From Actinocorallia populi (GTDB lineage: Bacteria > Actinomycetota > Actinomycetes > Streptosporangiales > Streptosporangiaceae), in contig NZ_PVZV01000004.1 in NCBI RefSeq assembly GCF_002995495.1, forward strand, positions 62,001 through 126,000: a stretch of 64,000 nt of DNA, written 5' to 3'. Position 1 is the stretch's first letter. Each line of letters starts with the position of its first letter. Below the pieces are notes generated by a model, which was not told where the DNA came from, did no database searches, and worked only from the letters and a program-made list of their open reading frames with translations. Shown piece after piece: positions 56,045-63,640 of this stretch. A program made the position numbers and the translations under genes.

Positions 56045-56845
56045 TCAGCGGGCCGGACGCAGGAGGGTCTCCTGGGCGACGGAGGCCACGAGGGTGCCGT
56101 CGAGGGTGTGCATGGTGCCGCGGGCCAGACCGCGGGCGCCGTGGTTGAGGAGGGAGTCCATGGAGTAGAGCAGCCACTCGTCGGAGCGGGCGGGGCGGTG
56201 GAACCAGACGGCGTGGTCGAGGCTGACGGCCGTGACGTAGGAGGCGGTCGAGCCGGGGGCGCGCGAGGAGTCGACCACGGCGATGTCGGAGACGTAGGTC
56301 AGCACGCACGGGTGCAGCGACGGGTCGCCGACCGGGTCGAGGGAGCGGAACCAGAACGGGTGGCGCAGCGGGAACTCCTCGTCGCCCGGGGGGTTCACGG
56401 GGCGGACGTCGAAGTTCGGGATGTCGCCGAACCACGAGGGCAGCCGGTAGGCGGGGAGCTCCTCGGGGCGGGGCACGTCGAGCCCGCCGGACGGCTGCCA
56501 GTCCTCGCCGTCCTCCGGCACGTGGAAGGACGCCGTCAGCTCGAAGATCGTCTTGCCGTCCTGGCTCGCGGTGACGTGCCGGGTGGAGAACGTCCGGCCG
56601 TCGCGGGCGCGCCGCACGTCCAGGTGGAGGGGCTTGGCGGGCTGCCCGCCGCGCAGGAAGGAGGCGTGCAGGGAGTGCACGGGGCGGCCGGGGGCCACGG
56701 TCAGCTGGGCCGCGCGCAGGCTCTGCGCGGCGACCTGCCCGCCGAACGTGCGCTGCATCTCCGACTCCACGGGCCGGATCAGGAACCGGTCCTCGTCCTG
56801 CCGCTCCAGCGCGAAGATCTCCGCCAGTGCCCCGCTCATGCCCAT
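56045..56845 (-). CDS. Acyl-CoA thioesterase II (TesB-like), copy 1
   Basis: 266 aa. Double hot-dog fold: RFLIRPVESEMQRTFGGQVA, FSTRHVTASQDGKTIFELTA, DWQPSGGLDVPRPEELPAY, LDHAVWFHRPARSDEWLLYS. TesB enzymes hydrolyse medium- to long-chain acyl-CoA; the catalytic Asp is expected in VSLDHAVWFHRP. It is a tandem paralog of 56922-57749, sharing long identical blocks such as VPEDGEDWQPSGG. Confidence 0.92.
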   Translation of the reverse strand: MGMSGALAEIFALERQDEDRFLIRPVESEMQRTFGGQVAAQSLRAAQLTVAPGRPVHSLHASFLRGGQPAKPLHLDVRRARDGRTFSTRHVTASQDGKTIFELTASFHVPEDGEDWQPSGGLDVPRPEELPAYRLPSWFGDIPNFDVRPVNPPGDEEFPLRHPFWFRSLDPVGDPSLHPCVLTYVSDIAVVDSSRAPGSTASYVTAVSLDHAVWFHRPARSDEWLLYSMDSLLNHGARGLARGTMHTLDGTLVASVAQETLLRPAR

Positions 56846-56921
56846 CTGCCCCGAACCTTTCCTCAGCCTTCGCCGGAATCGTACGGAATCCGGTTCGGCC
56901 GGTTCGCGGTGACCCCGGACC

Positions 56922-57749
56922 TCAGAACGCCAGGCCGCCGCCGGTGCGGTCGGGACGCAGCAGGGTCTCCTGGGCGATCGAGGCGACGAGGGCGCCGTCG
57001 CGGGTGCGCAGGGAGCCCTGGGTCATGCCGCGGGCGCCGTGGTTGCTGACGGGCGCCATCGTGTGCAGGAGCCACTCGTCGGCACGGGCCGGGCGGTGGA
57101 ACCACACCGAGAGGTCGAGGCTGGCGAAGCCGGAGTAGGCGAAGGCCGAGCCGGGCGGGCGGGAGGCGTGGACCAGGCCGATGTCGGTGAGGTAGGTGAC
57201 GAGGCAGGCGTGCAGCGCCGGATCCTGCACGGGGGAGGAGAAGCGGATCCAGTACGGGTGGCGCAGCGGGAAGTCCTCCTCCTCGACGAGCGGGGCCATC
57301 GGCCGGACGTCGATGTAGGGAGCGAGTTTGAAGAAGAACGGCGGGGGCTGGAAGGGGGTGATCTCCTCGGGGGCGGGGACGTCGGGCCCGCCGGACGGCT
57401 GCCAGTCCTCGCCGTCCTCCGGGACCTGGAAGGACGCCGTCATCTCGAAGACGGTCCTCCCGCCCTGGCTCGCGGTGACGTGGCGGCCGGAGAAGCTCCG
57501 GCCCTCCCGGGTCCACCGCACGTCCAGATCGAGCGGCTCGGCGGACTTCCCGACCTGGAGGAAATGGCCGTGCAGGGAGTGCACCGGGCGTTCGCGGCGG
57601 ACGGTGAGGCTCGCCGCCCACAGGCTCTGCGCCGCGATCTGGCCGCCGAAGGAGCGCGGCATCACCCCCGCGACGGGGTCGGCGGTGAACCGGTTCTCGG
57701 CCCGCCGCTCCAGTGTGAAGAGCTCCTTCAACGCCTCGGTCAGGTCCAT
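56922..57749 (-). CDS. Acyl-CoA thioesterase II (TesB-like), copy 2
   Basis: 275 aa from the ATG at 57749 (MDLTEALKELFTLERRAENR), AAGGA upstream. Same double hot-dog motifs as copy 1: VMPRSFGGQIAAQSLWAASL, FSGRHVTASQGGRTVFEMTA, LDLSVWFHRPARADEWLLHT. A 76-bp gap separates the copies. A strong operator-like repeat with a consensus-like -10 lies ~85 bp upstream, so this copy heads the pair. The arrangement suggests duplication and divergence of chain-length preference. Confidence 0.92.
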   Translation of the reverse strand: MDLTEALKELFTLERRAENRFTADPVAGVMPRSFGGQIAAQSLWAASLTVRRERPVHSLHGHFLQVGKSAEPLDLDVRWTREGRSFSGRHVTASQGGRTVFEMTASFQVPEDGEDWQPSGGPDVPAPEEITPFQPPPFFFKLAPYIDVRPMAPLVEEEDFPLRHPYWIRFSSPVQDPALHACLVTYLTDIGLVHASRPPGSAFAYSGFASLDLSVWFHRPARADEWLLHTMAPVSNHGARGMTQGSLRTRDGALVASIAQETLLRPDRTGGGLAF

Positions 57750-57828
57750 GCTCGGCGTCCTTCCGCTCGGTTCCGGAGCCGTTCGCCGGGCCCGGACGGC
57801 CGGGGCGCGAGGCCTCTTCGGAATCTGT

Positions 57829-57854
57829 GTTCTCACTATAGAGAACATAATTCT
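57829..57854 (-). promoter_or_regulatory. TesB operon promoter inside an inverted repeat
   Basis: GTTCTC (57829-57834) and GAGAAC (57841-57846) are perfect arms with ACTATA between; on the minus strand this spacer is TATAGT, a 5/6 match to the -10 consensus. A further half site TTCTC (57850-57854) makes GAGAA-CATAA-TTCTC. A repressor here would occlude the -10 directly. Confidence 0.6.
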
Positions 57855-57870
57855 CGCACCGGTCGCCGGG

Positions 57871-59628
57871 TCAGAACGGAGGCTCGTCGTCCGGGTCCGG
57901 CTCGCCGGCCGCCGAGGCCACCGCCTGGGCCCGGCCCGTCACCGGCGCCTCGTTGAGGATCTCCCCGGTCCGCGGGTCGATGAGCACGCCGTCGACCTCG
58001 ATCGGCCCGGCGTCCGCCGCGTGCCGGTCGGGGCACCAGCGGGCCACCGGGCAGGTCGCGCAGTGCCGTCCGGGCCGGGCGCGGAACTCCACGTCGGTGT
58101 GCCAGTCCCCGGTGAGCCGGACGAGCTCCGCCCGCGCCCGCTCGACGACGCCTGCGTCCCCGGTGTCGAAGGAGAAGAGGGACGCGCCGGCCGGTGACAT
58201 GACCTCCAGTTCGACCGTCCCCGCCACGGGCGCCTCGCCGCCGAACGCTCCGTCGGCGACCAGGCAGACGGCCAGCGCGAGCTGCGGCACCCGTTCGAAG
58301 AGCGTGCCGGCGTCCCACGCGGCGGAGGAGCCCGTGGTCTTCTGCTCCCGGTAGGAGATGCGGCCATCGGCGACGTAGACGAGGTCGGGATGCGCCACGA
58401 CCAGCACGTCGGCCACCGGGTCGTAGGCGGCCGTCGAGGGCTCGGCCGTCACGGAGGTGACGTTCGCGTGCAGCGGGCACACCTCGAGGTGGCTCAGCAG
58501 GAACGGCCGGACCTGGCGGTACTCGTCCGGCGTCATGAGCTCGGCGGCGAACCCCGCGTGCGTCTCGGGCAGGTCCTCCTCGGAGCACGCCCGGTACGGG
58601 AGCCGTGAGTGCGCGACCTCCAGCCAGGTGTGCACGAGCGTGCCCCGGCGGATCGCGGGATGGTCGCTCCAGTCCCCGGGAAGCCGCTGGTCCCGCAGGT
58701 GCGCCTGAGCCGGGCAGATCCGGTACTGCCCCGCCGTGGCCGCCGACCAGACCCGCCGGTGCGTCCCGTTTCCGTCCAGCCCCAGCAGTCCCGGCACGTG
58801 CGGCAGCGCGTCGCACTCGGCCCGCAGCTTGCACTGCGCGCAGTCCGATCCCGGCTGCCTGCTCCCGCCGAACACCACGTCCGAGGCGACCGGCTGCGCC
58901 CGCTCCCGGTACCTCCGGGCGACCTCCTCGGGCGCGGCGTCCACCACGACCTTGGGCACCCGCTCGTCGCTCACCACGATCTCGACGACCCGCACCCGCC
59001 GCGCGGGCCCCGCGTCCCCCTGCACGTCCACCGGCATGTCCCGGTAAACGGACCCGACGGCCCGCGCACCGAACGCCGCCAGCTGCGCCAACGCCAGATT
59101 GGACGGGTCGTCCCCCGCCCCCACCCGGCTCACCCGCAGCCGCCGGACCTCCCGCACGGCCCCGTCGGCGGACGCGTACCACCGCCCCCACCCCGTCAGC
59201 ACGCGCGCTTCGAGCGGAGACGACACATGCTGCAACACCCGGGATTCCCGATGCGGCAGCAGAACGACGTCCCCGAGCTCATCGGCGAGCCACCGGGCGT
59301 CCTCCAGATAGGTGCCGACGGCCTGCCGAACCCACCCCTCGACCCCCGGATGAACGGTCTTCCGCGTTTCTTCGAGCACTTTCTGAACGGCGACCTCGGC
59401 ATCGAGCCCCCCGAACTCCACCCCGTCCAGCGCCGCCATCACCAGCCCGAGCGGAAAATCCTCCCAAGGCGCATCCCGCCGCTCCTCGAACCGCTTAGGC
59501 CACACCCGCGGCCGCGCCTTCAACGCCGCGAACTCCGCACACTTCCCCTCACCCGCGTCAAGCTGCCCGGCCGACAACCGAACCAGCCCGGCAGGCCCTT
59601 TCAGACTGGCATGCGGAACCCAGGACAT
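57871..59628 (-). CDS. PD-(D/E)XK nuclease family protein (RecB/Cas4-like)
   Basis: 585 aa from the ATG at 59628, 6 bp after GGAG. The C-terminal half has the RecB-family nuclease set: His in RRGTLVHTWLEVAHSRLPY, Asp in VVAHPDLVYVADG, ExK in ISYREQKTTG, and a closing Cys cluster CATCPVARWC; the first Cys of an Fe-S set may be in YRICPAQ. The N-terminal half ends with a similar Cys motif (SDCAQCKLRAEC) but lacks the D/ExK acids, so it looks like a degenerate duplicate. No helicase or CRISPR genes adjoin it. It may process DNA ends. Confidence 0.75.
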   Translation of the reverse strand: MSWVPHASLKGPAGLVRLSAGQLDAGEGKCAEFAALKARPRVWPKRFEERRDAPWEDFPLGLVMAALDGVEFGGLDAEVAVQKVLEETRKTVHPGVEGWVRQAVGTYLEDARWLADELGDVVLLPHRESRVLQHVSSPLEARVLTGWGRWYASADGAVREVRRLRVSRVGAGDDPSNLALAQLAAFGARAVGSVYRDMPVDVQGDAGPARRVRVVEIVVSDERVPKVVVDAAPEEVARRYRERAQPVASDVVFGGSRQPGSDCAQCKLRAECDALPHVPGLLGLDGNGTHRRVWSAATAGQYRICPAQAHLRDQRLPGDWSDHPAIRRGTLVHTWLEVAHSRLPYRACSEEDLPETHAGFAAELMTPDEYRQVRPFLLSHLEVCPLHANVTSVTAEPSTAAYDPVADVLVVAHPDLVYVADGRISYREQKTTGSSAAWDAGTLFERVPQLALAVCLVADGAFGGEAPVAGTVELEVMSPAGASLFSFDTGDAGVVERARAELVRLTGDWHTDVEFRARPGRHCATCPVARWCPDRHAADAGPIEVDGVLIDPRTGEILNEAPVTGRAQAVASAAGEPDPDDEPPF

Positions 59629-59764
59629 CATTGTCTCCACACTTCTGAACGAGCCGATCTCCACCGATCAGACATTCAGTAGATCATATGTGTACAGAGT
59701 TAACGAAAGAAATGGCGATATCTGCTCAGGCCCCCTCGCGGGGCCACAACCGCTGCCACCAATG

Positions 59765-59962
59765 TCAACGGCTTCGCACTCGGGAACGGATTCCGCGGGT
59801 GAAGGCCGCCCACTCGGCGCGGGTGAATTCCAGGACGGGGCCGGTGCCGTCGGCCTTGGTGTCCCTGACCCCGATGGTCTCGGCGGTGCAGGCGACTTCG
59901 ACGCAGTTCATGTTGGGTTCACTGCGTGCTGCTTTACGCCAGTTGCTGTACGACCGGGTCAC
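59765..59962 (-). CDS. DUF397 small protein (second copy)
   Basis: 65 aa: YSNWRKAARSEPNMNCVEVA, IGVRDTKADGTGPVLEFTRA, EWAAFTRGIRSRVR. Same organisation as 1026-1217, including the ATGA overlap with the upstream XRE gene. Shared segments such as GPVLEFTR-EWAAFTR show a common origin. Confidence 0.9.
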   Translation of the reverse strand: MTRSYSNWRKAARSEPNMNCVEVACTAETIGVRDTKADGTGPVLEFTRAEWAAFTRGIRSRVRSR

Positions 59963-60840
59963 GGCTGGAATCCCATCTCGTCGAGGATCTGGTGGGCGAT
60001 CTCGTTGAGAAGGTTACGGCTTTCCTCTTCGGAAAGCGCAGCGCTTCTGACGGATTCGTACCTTCGGGTGTACTTCGCCACCTCGTCGGGGCGCGTGCGT
60101 ACGTGGTCGGCTGCGGTCGCCTCCTCGATGGCCACGGCCGGGTCCGCGGGGTCGGGGAACGAGTAGAGGAAGAAGGCCGATTTCGGGAGCGGCGTCGCGG
60201 TCCGTCCGGTCCTGATCGGGAAGACCCTGAGAACGAGCCTCGGCTGGAGAGCCGACTGCTCGACCAAATGCATCAGCTGGTCGTGCATGATCGCAGGAGG
60301 GACGCTGAAGCGTCGGAGACCGACCTCGTCGAGGATGACTTCGTACTCGGGCCCGCCGACCCGGAACACCGTTTCCTGGCGCCGTCGGCGGGCTTCGACG
60401 AGCCGTTCGGGCAGGTAGCTGATGGGGCCCGCAGCGATGTCATCCTCGATGAGGCTTTGCGTATAGGCGGGAAGCTGGAGATTTCCCGGCAGCGCGGTGG
60501 GAAAGTATTCGCGGATCGTGGCGGCGCCGGATTCGATGTCGGCGTAGAGCCGCTGGCGGTCGCCCATGGTGTCGCCGTAGGCGTCCCACCAGCCTTTGGC
60601 GGCACCCTCGCGGGCGATCTGGAAGATTTCGGCGCGTTTGTCGTCCGGCGCCTCCAGCAGGTCGAGCAGATCCATGATCTCGGCGAGGTCGGGCCGCACC
60701 TGCGCGTTCTCCAGCCGCGAGATCTTCATCCGCGACTGCAGGAACAGCGCCCCGAGCCGCTCGGTGGTGAGCCCCCGCTGCAGCCGCAGCGCACGGAGCT
60801 CCGAGCCGAGCCGCAACCGGCGGACGAACGGACTGGACAA
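59959..60840 (-). CDS. XRE-family regulator with DUF5753 domain (second copy)
   Basis: 293 aa from TTG 60840. The TTG is chosen over the ATG 6 bp upstream because AGGAGG lies 7 bp before the TTG but only 1 bp before that ATG, and because the paralog starts at the same codon (MSSPFVRR). HTH: LRLQRGLTTERLGALFLQSR, MKISRLENAQVRPDLAEIMD; DUF5753: RQRLYADIESGAATIREYFP, YEVILDEVGLRRFSVPPAIM. The length equals that of the first copy. Iterons at 60970-61007 probably form its operator. No ATPase partner is adjacent here. Confidence 0.9.
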   Translation of the reverse strand: MSSPFVRRLRLGSELRALRLQRGLTTERLGALFLQSRMKISRLENAQVRPDLAEIMDLLDLLEAPDDKRAEIFQIAREGAAKGWWDAYGDTMGDRQRLYADIESGAATIREYFPTALPGNLQLPAYTQSLIEDDIAAGPISYLPERLVEARRRRQETVFRVGGPEYEVILDEVGLRRFSVPPAIMHDQLMHLVEQSALQPRLVLRVFPIRTGRTATPLPKSAFFLYSFPDPADPAVAIEEATAADHVRTRPDEVAKYTRRYESVRSAALSEEESRNLLNEIAHQILDEMGFQP

Positions 60841-60969
60841 GGGCATTCCTCCTCGCGAACCGCCATCCGTGCAGGTCAAGGGGGTCTTCGTGCACTCTTT
60901 CGACTACACGCCGCATCGAACCGCAACGCTCCGCAGCCCCGCAACCGCTTCGCCGATCCCACCGGAGAA

Positions 60970-61007
60970 AGTGCGTTCGCCATCCGTGCGCACATCCCGC
61001 GTGAGCA
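60970..61007. repeat. Three iterons at 15-bp period upstream of the second XRE gene
   Basis: GTGCGTTC (60970), GTGCGCAC (60985) and GTGAGCAC (61000) start exactly 15 bp apart, 130 bp from the XRE start; the array at the first locus begins 128 bp from its XRE start. The central copy is the perfect palindrome. Confidence 0.7.
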
Positions 61008-61047
61008 CCCGTCTCCCACCGGCCGCGAGAGGGACGAGGCCGTTCCG

Positions 61048-61530
61048 TCAGGCGACTCCCGCGTTCCGCCGCGCAGCGAAGAAGTCGTCGAGTTCGGCCT
61101 GCTGCCCGCCGTCGAAGGCGCACCGGGGAAGGAACCCGTTCCAGTGCCCGTCCACGAAGAACAACCAGGACTCCGGGGTGCTCACGATCTGCCCGAACAT
61201 GGACCACCGCACCGTGGTGGCGGACTGGTCGGTCCGGCACTCGTACCCGTCATCGGTCACCCGGATCGTCGTGGGCACGCAGATGTACGTGAGCTGCCGT
61301 CTGGCGGTCCGGCGAACCCCCCAGCTCATCGCGAAGGGGGCCACGACCGCCCCGGCGAACATGCCGACCCCTGTGGAGACCGCGCCGACCAGGACGCAGA
61401 CGGTCCCCGACGCGACCAGTACCGCCGGAAGCACCAGGCGAACGGTTCTGAGCTGCCGCTTGAGGCCATGCTGAGCCGCCCGCACCACATCGTCGGGAGT
61501 GGGTTGATATCTGACGGTGAAGTCCACCAC
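61048..61530 (-). CDS. YcxB-like membrane protein
   Basis: 160 aa, GTG start with GGAGG 8 bp upstream. Start MVDFTVRYQPTPDDVVRAAQ, two membrane helices ~30-75 (VLPAVLVASGTVCVLVGAVS, GVGMFAGAVVAPFAMSWGV), then a small soluble C-terminal domain: DDGYECRTDQSATTVRWSMF, IVSTPESWLFFVDGHWNGFL, RCAFDGGQQAELDDFFA. This is the YcxB-like family layout; function unknown. Confidence 0.78.
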   Translation of the reverse strand: MVDFTVRYQPTPDDVVRAAQHGLKRQLRTVRLVLPAVLVASGTVCVLVGAVSTGVGMFAGAVVAPFAMSWGVRRTARRQLTYICVPTTIRVTDDGYECRTDQSATTVRWSMFGQIVSTPESWLFFVDGHWNGFLPRCAFDGGQQAELDDFFAARRNAGVA

Positions 61531-61626
61531 GCCATCTTCCTCCGGGCCCGGTCCCGGTGCGCCCGTTTCTTCCTGGCTCGCGCCGGTCGGTTCGTCACCC
61601 GCCGACCATGTCCGGCGTGCGAGGGA

Positions 61627-62628
61627 TCAGGGGGAAGGGGACGGGACGGGCGTCGTGCGGGGAAAGGCGCGGCGGTAGTCGCTCGGGGACACCCCGATGT
61701 GCCTGAGGAAGTGGTGGCGGAGGTTGTTGGCCGTGCCCAGGCCGCTCATCTCGCCGATCTTCTCGATGGGGAGGTCGGTGGATTCCAGCAGGATTCGGGC
61801 ACGTCCCAGGCGTTGGGCGAGGAGCCACTGCAGGGGCGTCGTTCCGGTGGCGGCCTGGAGCCGCCGGTAGAAGGTGCGGGGGCTCATCGCGGCTCGCTGC
61901 GCCAGGTCCTGGACGGTCAGCGGCCGGTCCAGGCGGGCTCGTGCCCAGTCCAGTACGGGGACCAGGCCCTCGTCGTCGGCGGGCACGGGGGCTTCGATGA
62001 ACTGCGCCTGGCCTCCGGGGCGGTGGGCGGGCACGACCATGCGGCGGGCCAGCTGGTTGGCGACGCGGGCGCCGAGGTCGCGGCGCACCAGGTGGAGGCA
62101 GAGGTCGAGGCCCGCGGTCAGGCCGGCGCTGGTGAGCACGTCGCCGTCGTCCACGTAGAGCACCGAGTCGTCGACCTGAACCTTCGGGTAGCGCTCGGCC
62201 AGCAGGGCGGTGTGCATCCAGTGGGCCGTGGCGCGGCGGCCGTCGAGCAGGCCCGCCTCGGCGAGTGCGAAGGCGCCGGTGCACAGGGAGACCATGCGGG
62301 AGCCCGCGTCGTAGGCGCGGCGCAGTGCGGTGATCAGCTCCTGCGGCAGCGGCGCCCCCTCCTCGACGCAGGGGTCGGGGACCGAGGGCACGATGACCGT
62401 GTCGGCGCCGACGAGGTCGTCGAGCCCGTACCGGGTCCGCAGCGACAGCCCGGAGCCGGCGTTCTCCGGCCCTTCCCCCGTCGAGCAGAGCCGCAGGTCG
62501 TACCAGGGATCGGCCAGGTCGGGCTGCGGCTTGCCGAAGACGGTGCAGGGGATGCTCAGCTCGTACAGGTCCCACGAGGGGAGCCCGATCTCCTCGGACA
62601 CGACCACGGCGACGGAACCAGCGCTCAT
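61627..62628 (-). CDS. GlxA-type AraC-family regulator with DJ-1/PfpI domain
   Basis: 333 aa. N-terminal DJ-1/PfpI-like domain (VAVVVSEEIGLPSWDLYELS, nucleophile-elbow-like SLCTGAFALAEAGLLDGRRA, TAHW), then two AraC HTHs: TVQDLAQRAAMSPRTFYRRL and IEKIGEMSGLGTANNLRHHF. This family activates catabolic or stress genes in response to unknown ligands. It is divergent from the imine-reductase-like gene with a 127-bp gap and may control it. Confidence 0.92.
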   Translation of the reverse strand: MSAGSVAVVVSEEIGLPSWDLYELSIPCTVFGKPQPDLADPWYDLRLCSTGEGPENAGSGLSLRTRYGLDDLVGADTVIVPSVPDPCVEEGAPLPQELITALRRAYDAGSRMVSLCTGAFALAEAGLLDGRRATAHWMHTALLAERYPKVQVDDSVLYVDDGDVLTSAGLTAGLDLCLHLVRRDLGARVANQLARRMVVPAHRPGGQAQFIEAPVPADDEGLVPVLDWARARLDRPLTVQDLAQRAAMSPRTFYRRLQAATGTTPLQWLLAQRLGRARILLESTDLPIEKIGEMSGLGTANNLRHHFLRHIGVSPSDYRRAFPRTTPVPSPSP

Positions 62629-62755
62629 GCCTCGAAGCGTATGGCAGGAATTTGGTGTTGTGCGTCATTCGTGTCACTGTTTCCGGCCGTCACGTGCTGC
62701 GAACGTGTCCACAAGTGATCAATCCCCCTCACACGGACACGAAGGAGTCACGGCA

Positions 62756-63640
62756 ATGAACGCTGACCGTCAGGCCGTCACCGTCGTCGGGCTGGGCTCG
62801 ATGGGCTCGGCCCTGGCCGGGGCGCTGCTGGACCGCGGCCACCCGACCACGGTGTGGAACCGCTCGGCCGGCAAGGCACGGCCGCTGGTCGACCGGGGCG
62901 CCCGCGCGGCCGCGGCGCCCCGGGAGGCGATCGAGGCGAGCCCGGTCGTCATCGCCTGCGTGCTGGACTACGCGGCGCTGCACACCGTCCTCGACCCCGT
63001 CGCCGGATCCCTCGCGGGCAAGGTCCTGGTCAACCTCACCTCCGGTTCCCCGGAGCAGGCGCACGAGGCGGCCGCGTGGGCGCGGTCCCACGGCGCCGAC
63101 TACCTCGACGGCGCGATCATGACCACCCCGCCCGGTGTCGGCGACCACGGGATGATGTTCCTCTACAGCGGCCCGCACGCCGTCTTCGAGGCGCACCGCC
63201 CGACCCTGGCGGCCCTGGGCGACCCCCTGCACCTGGGCGCCGACCCCGGTCTCGCCTCGCTCTACGACTCCGCCCTCCTCGGCCTGATGTGGGCGGCCAT
63301 GACCGGCTGGCTGCACGGCGCCGCGCTGGTCGGCGCGGAGAAGGTGCCGGCCGCGGACTTCACTCCCCTCGCGATCCGCTGGCTGACCACCGTGACCGGT
63401 TTCCTCACCACCTACGCGCCCCAGGTCGACGCCGGCCGCTACCCCGGCGACGACGCCACCGTCGACGTGCAGATCGCCGCCATCGACCACCTCCTCCACG
63501 CCGCGAAGGCACGAGGCGTCGACAACGCCCTGCCGGAGCTCCTGAAGTCCGTCATGGAGAGTGCCAAAGCCGCGGGCCACGGCCCGGACAGCTACGCGAG
63601 CGTGATCGAGGTCCTGAGGAAGCCGGTGGAGGCACGATGA
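62756..63640 (+). CDS. Imine reductase-like NAD(P)-dependent oxidoreductase
   Basis: 294 aa with AAGGAG before the ATG. Rossmann motif VVGLGSMGSALAGALLDRGH and NADP-type WNRSAGKA; then VLVNLTSGSPEQAHEAAAWA, GADYLDGAIMTTPPGVG, MMFLYSGPHAVFEAHRP, LHLGADPGLASLYDSALLGL. These are hallmark segments of bacterial imine reductases within the beta-hydroxyacid-dehydrogenase superfamily; the Asp in SLYDSALL is a candidate proton donor. It would reduce a cyclic imine; the natural substrate is unknown. It overlaps the next gene by 4 bp. Confidence 0.87.
   Translation: MNADRQAVTVVGLGSMGSALAGALLDRGHPTTVWNRSAGKARPLVDRGARAAAAPREAIEASPVVIACVLDYAALHTVLDPVAGSLAGKVLVNLTSGSPEQAHEAAAWARSHGADYLDGAIMTTPPGVGDHGMMFLYSGPHAVFEAHRPTLAALGDPLHLGADPGLASLYDSALLGLMWAAMTGWLHGAALVGAEKVPAADFTPLAIRWLTTVTGFLTTYAPQVDAGRYPGDDATVDVQIAAIDHLLHAAKARGVDNALPELLKSVMESAKAAGHGPDSYASVIEVLRKPVEAR

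Noticed and set aside
57871-59628. Cas4 of a CRISPR system
   Set aside because: The protein is about three times the length of Cas4, and no cas1/cas2 or repeats occur in the window.
59926-62718. Long plus-strand frame opposite the XRE, YcxB-like and GlxA genes
   Set aside because: The three minus-strand genes have clear domains and ribosome sites; the plus frame has none.
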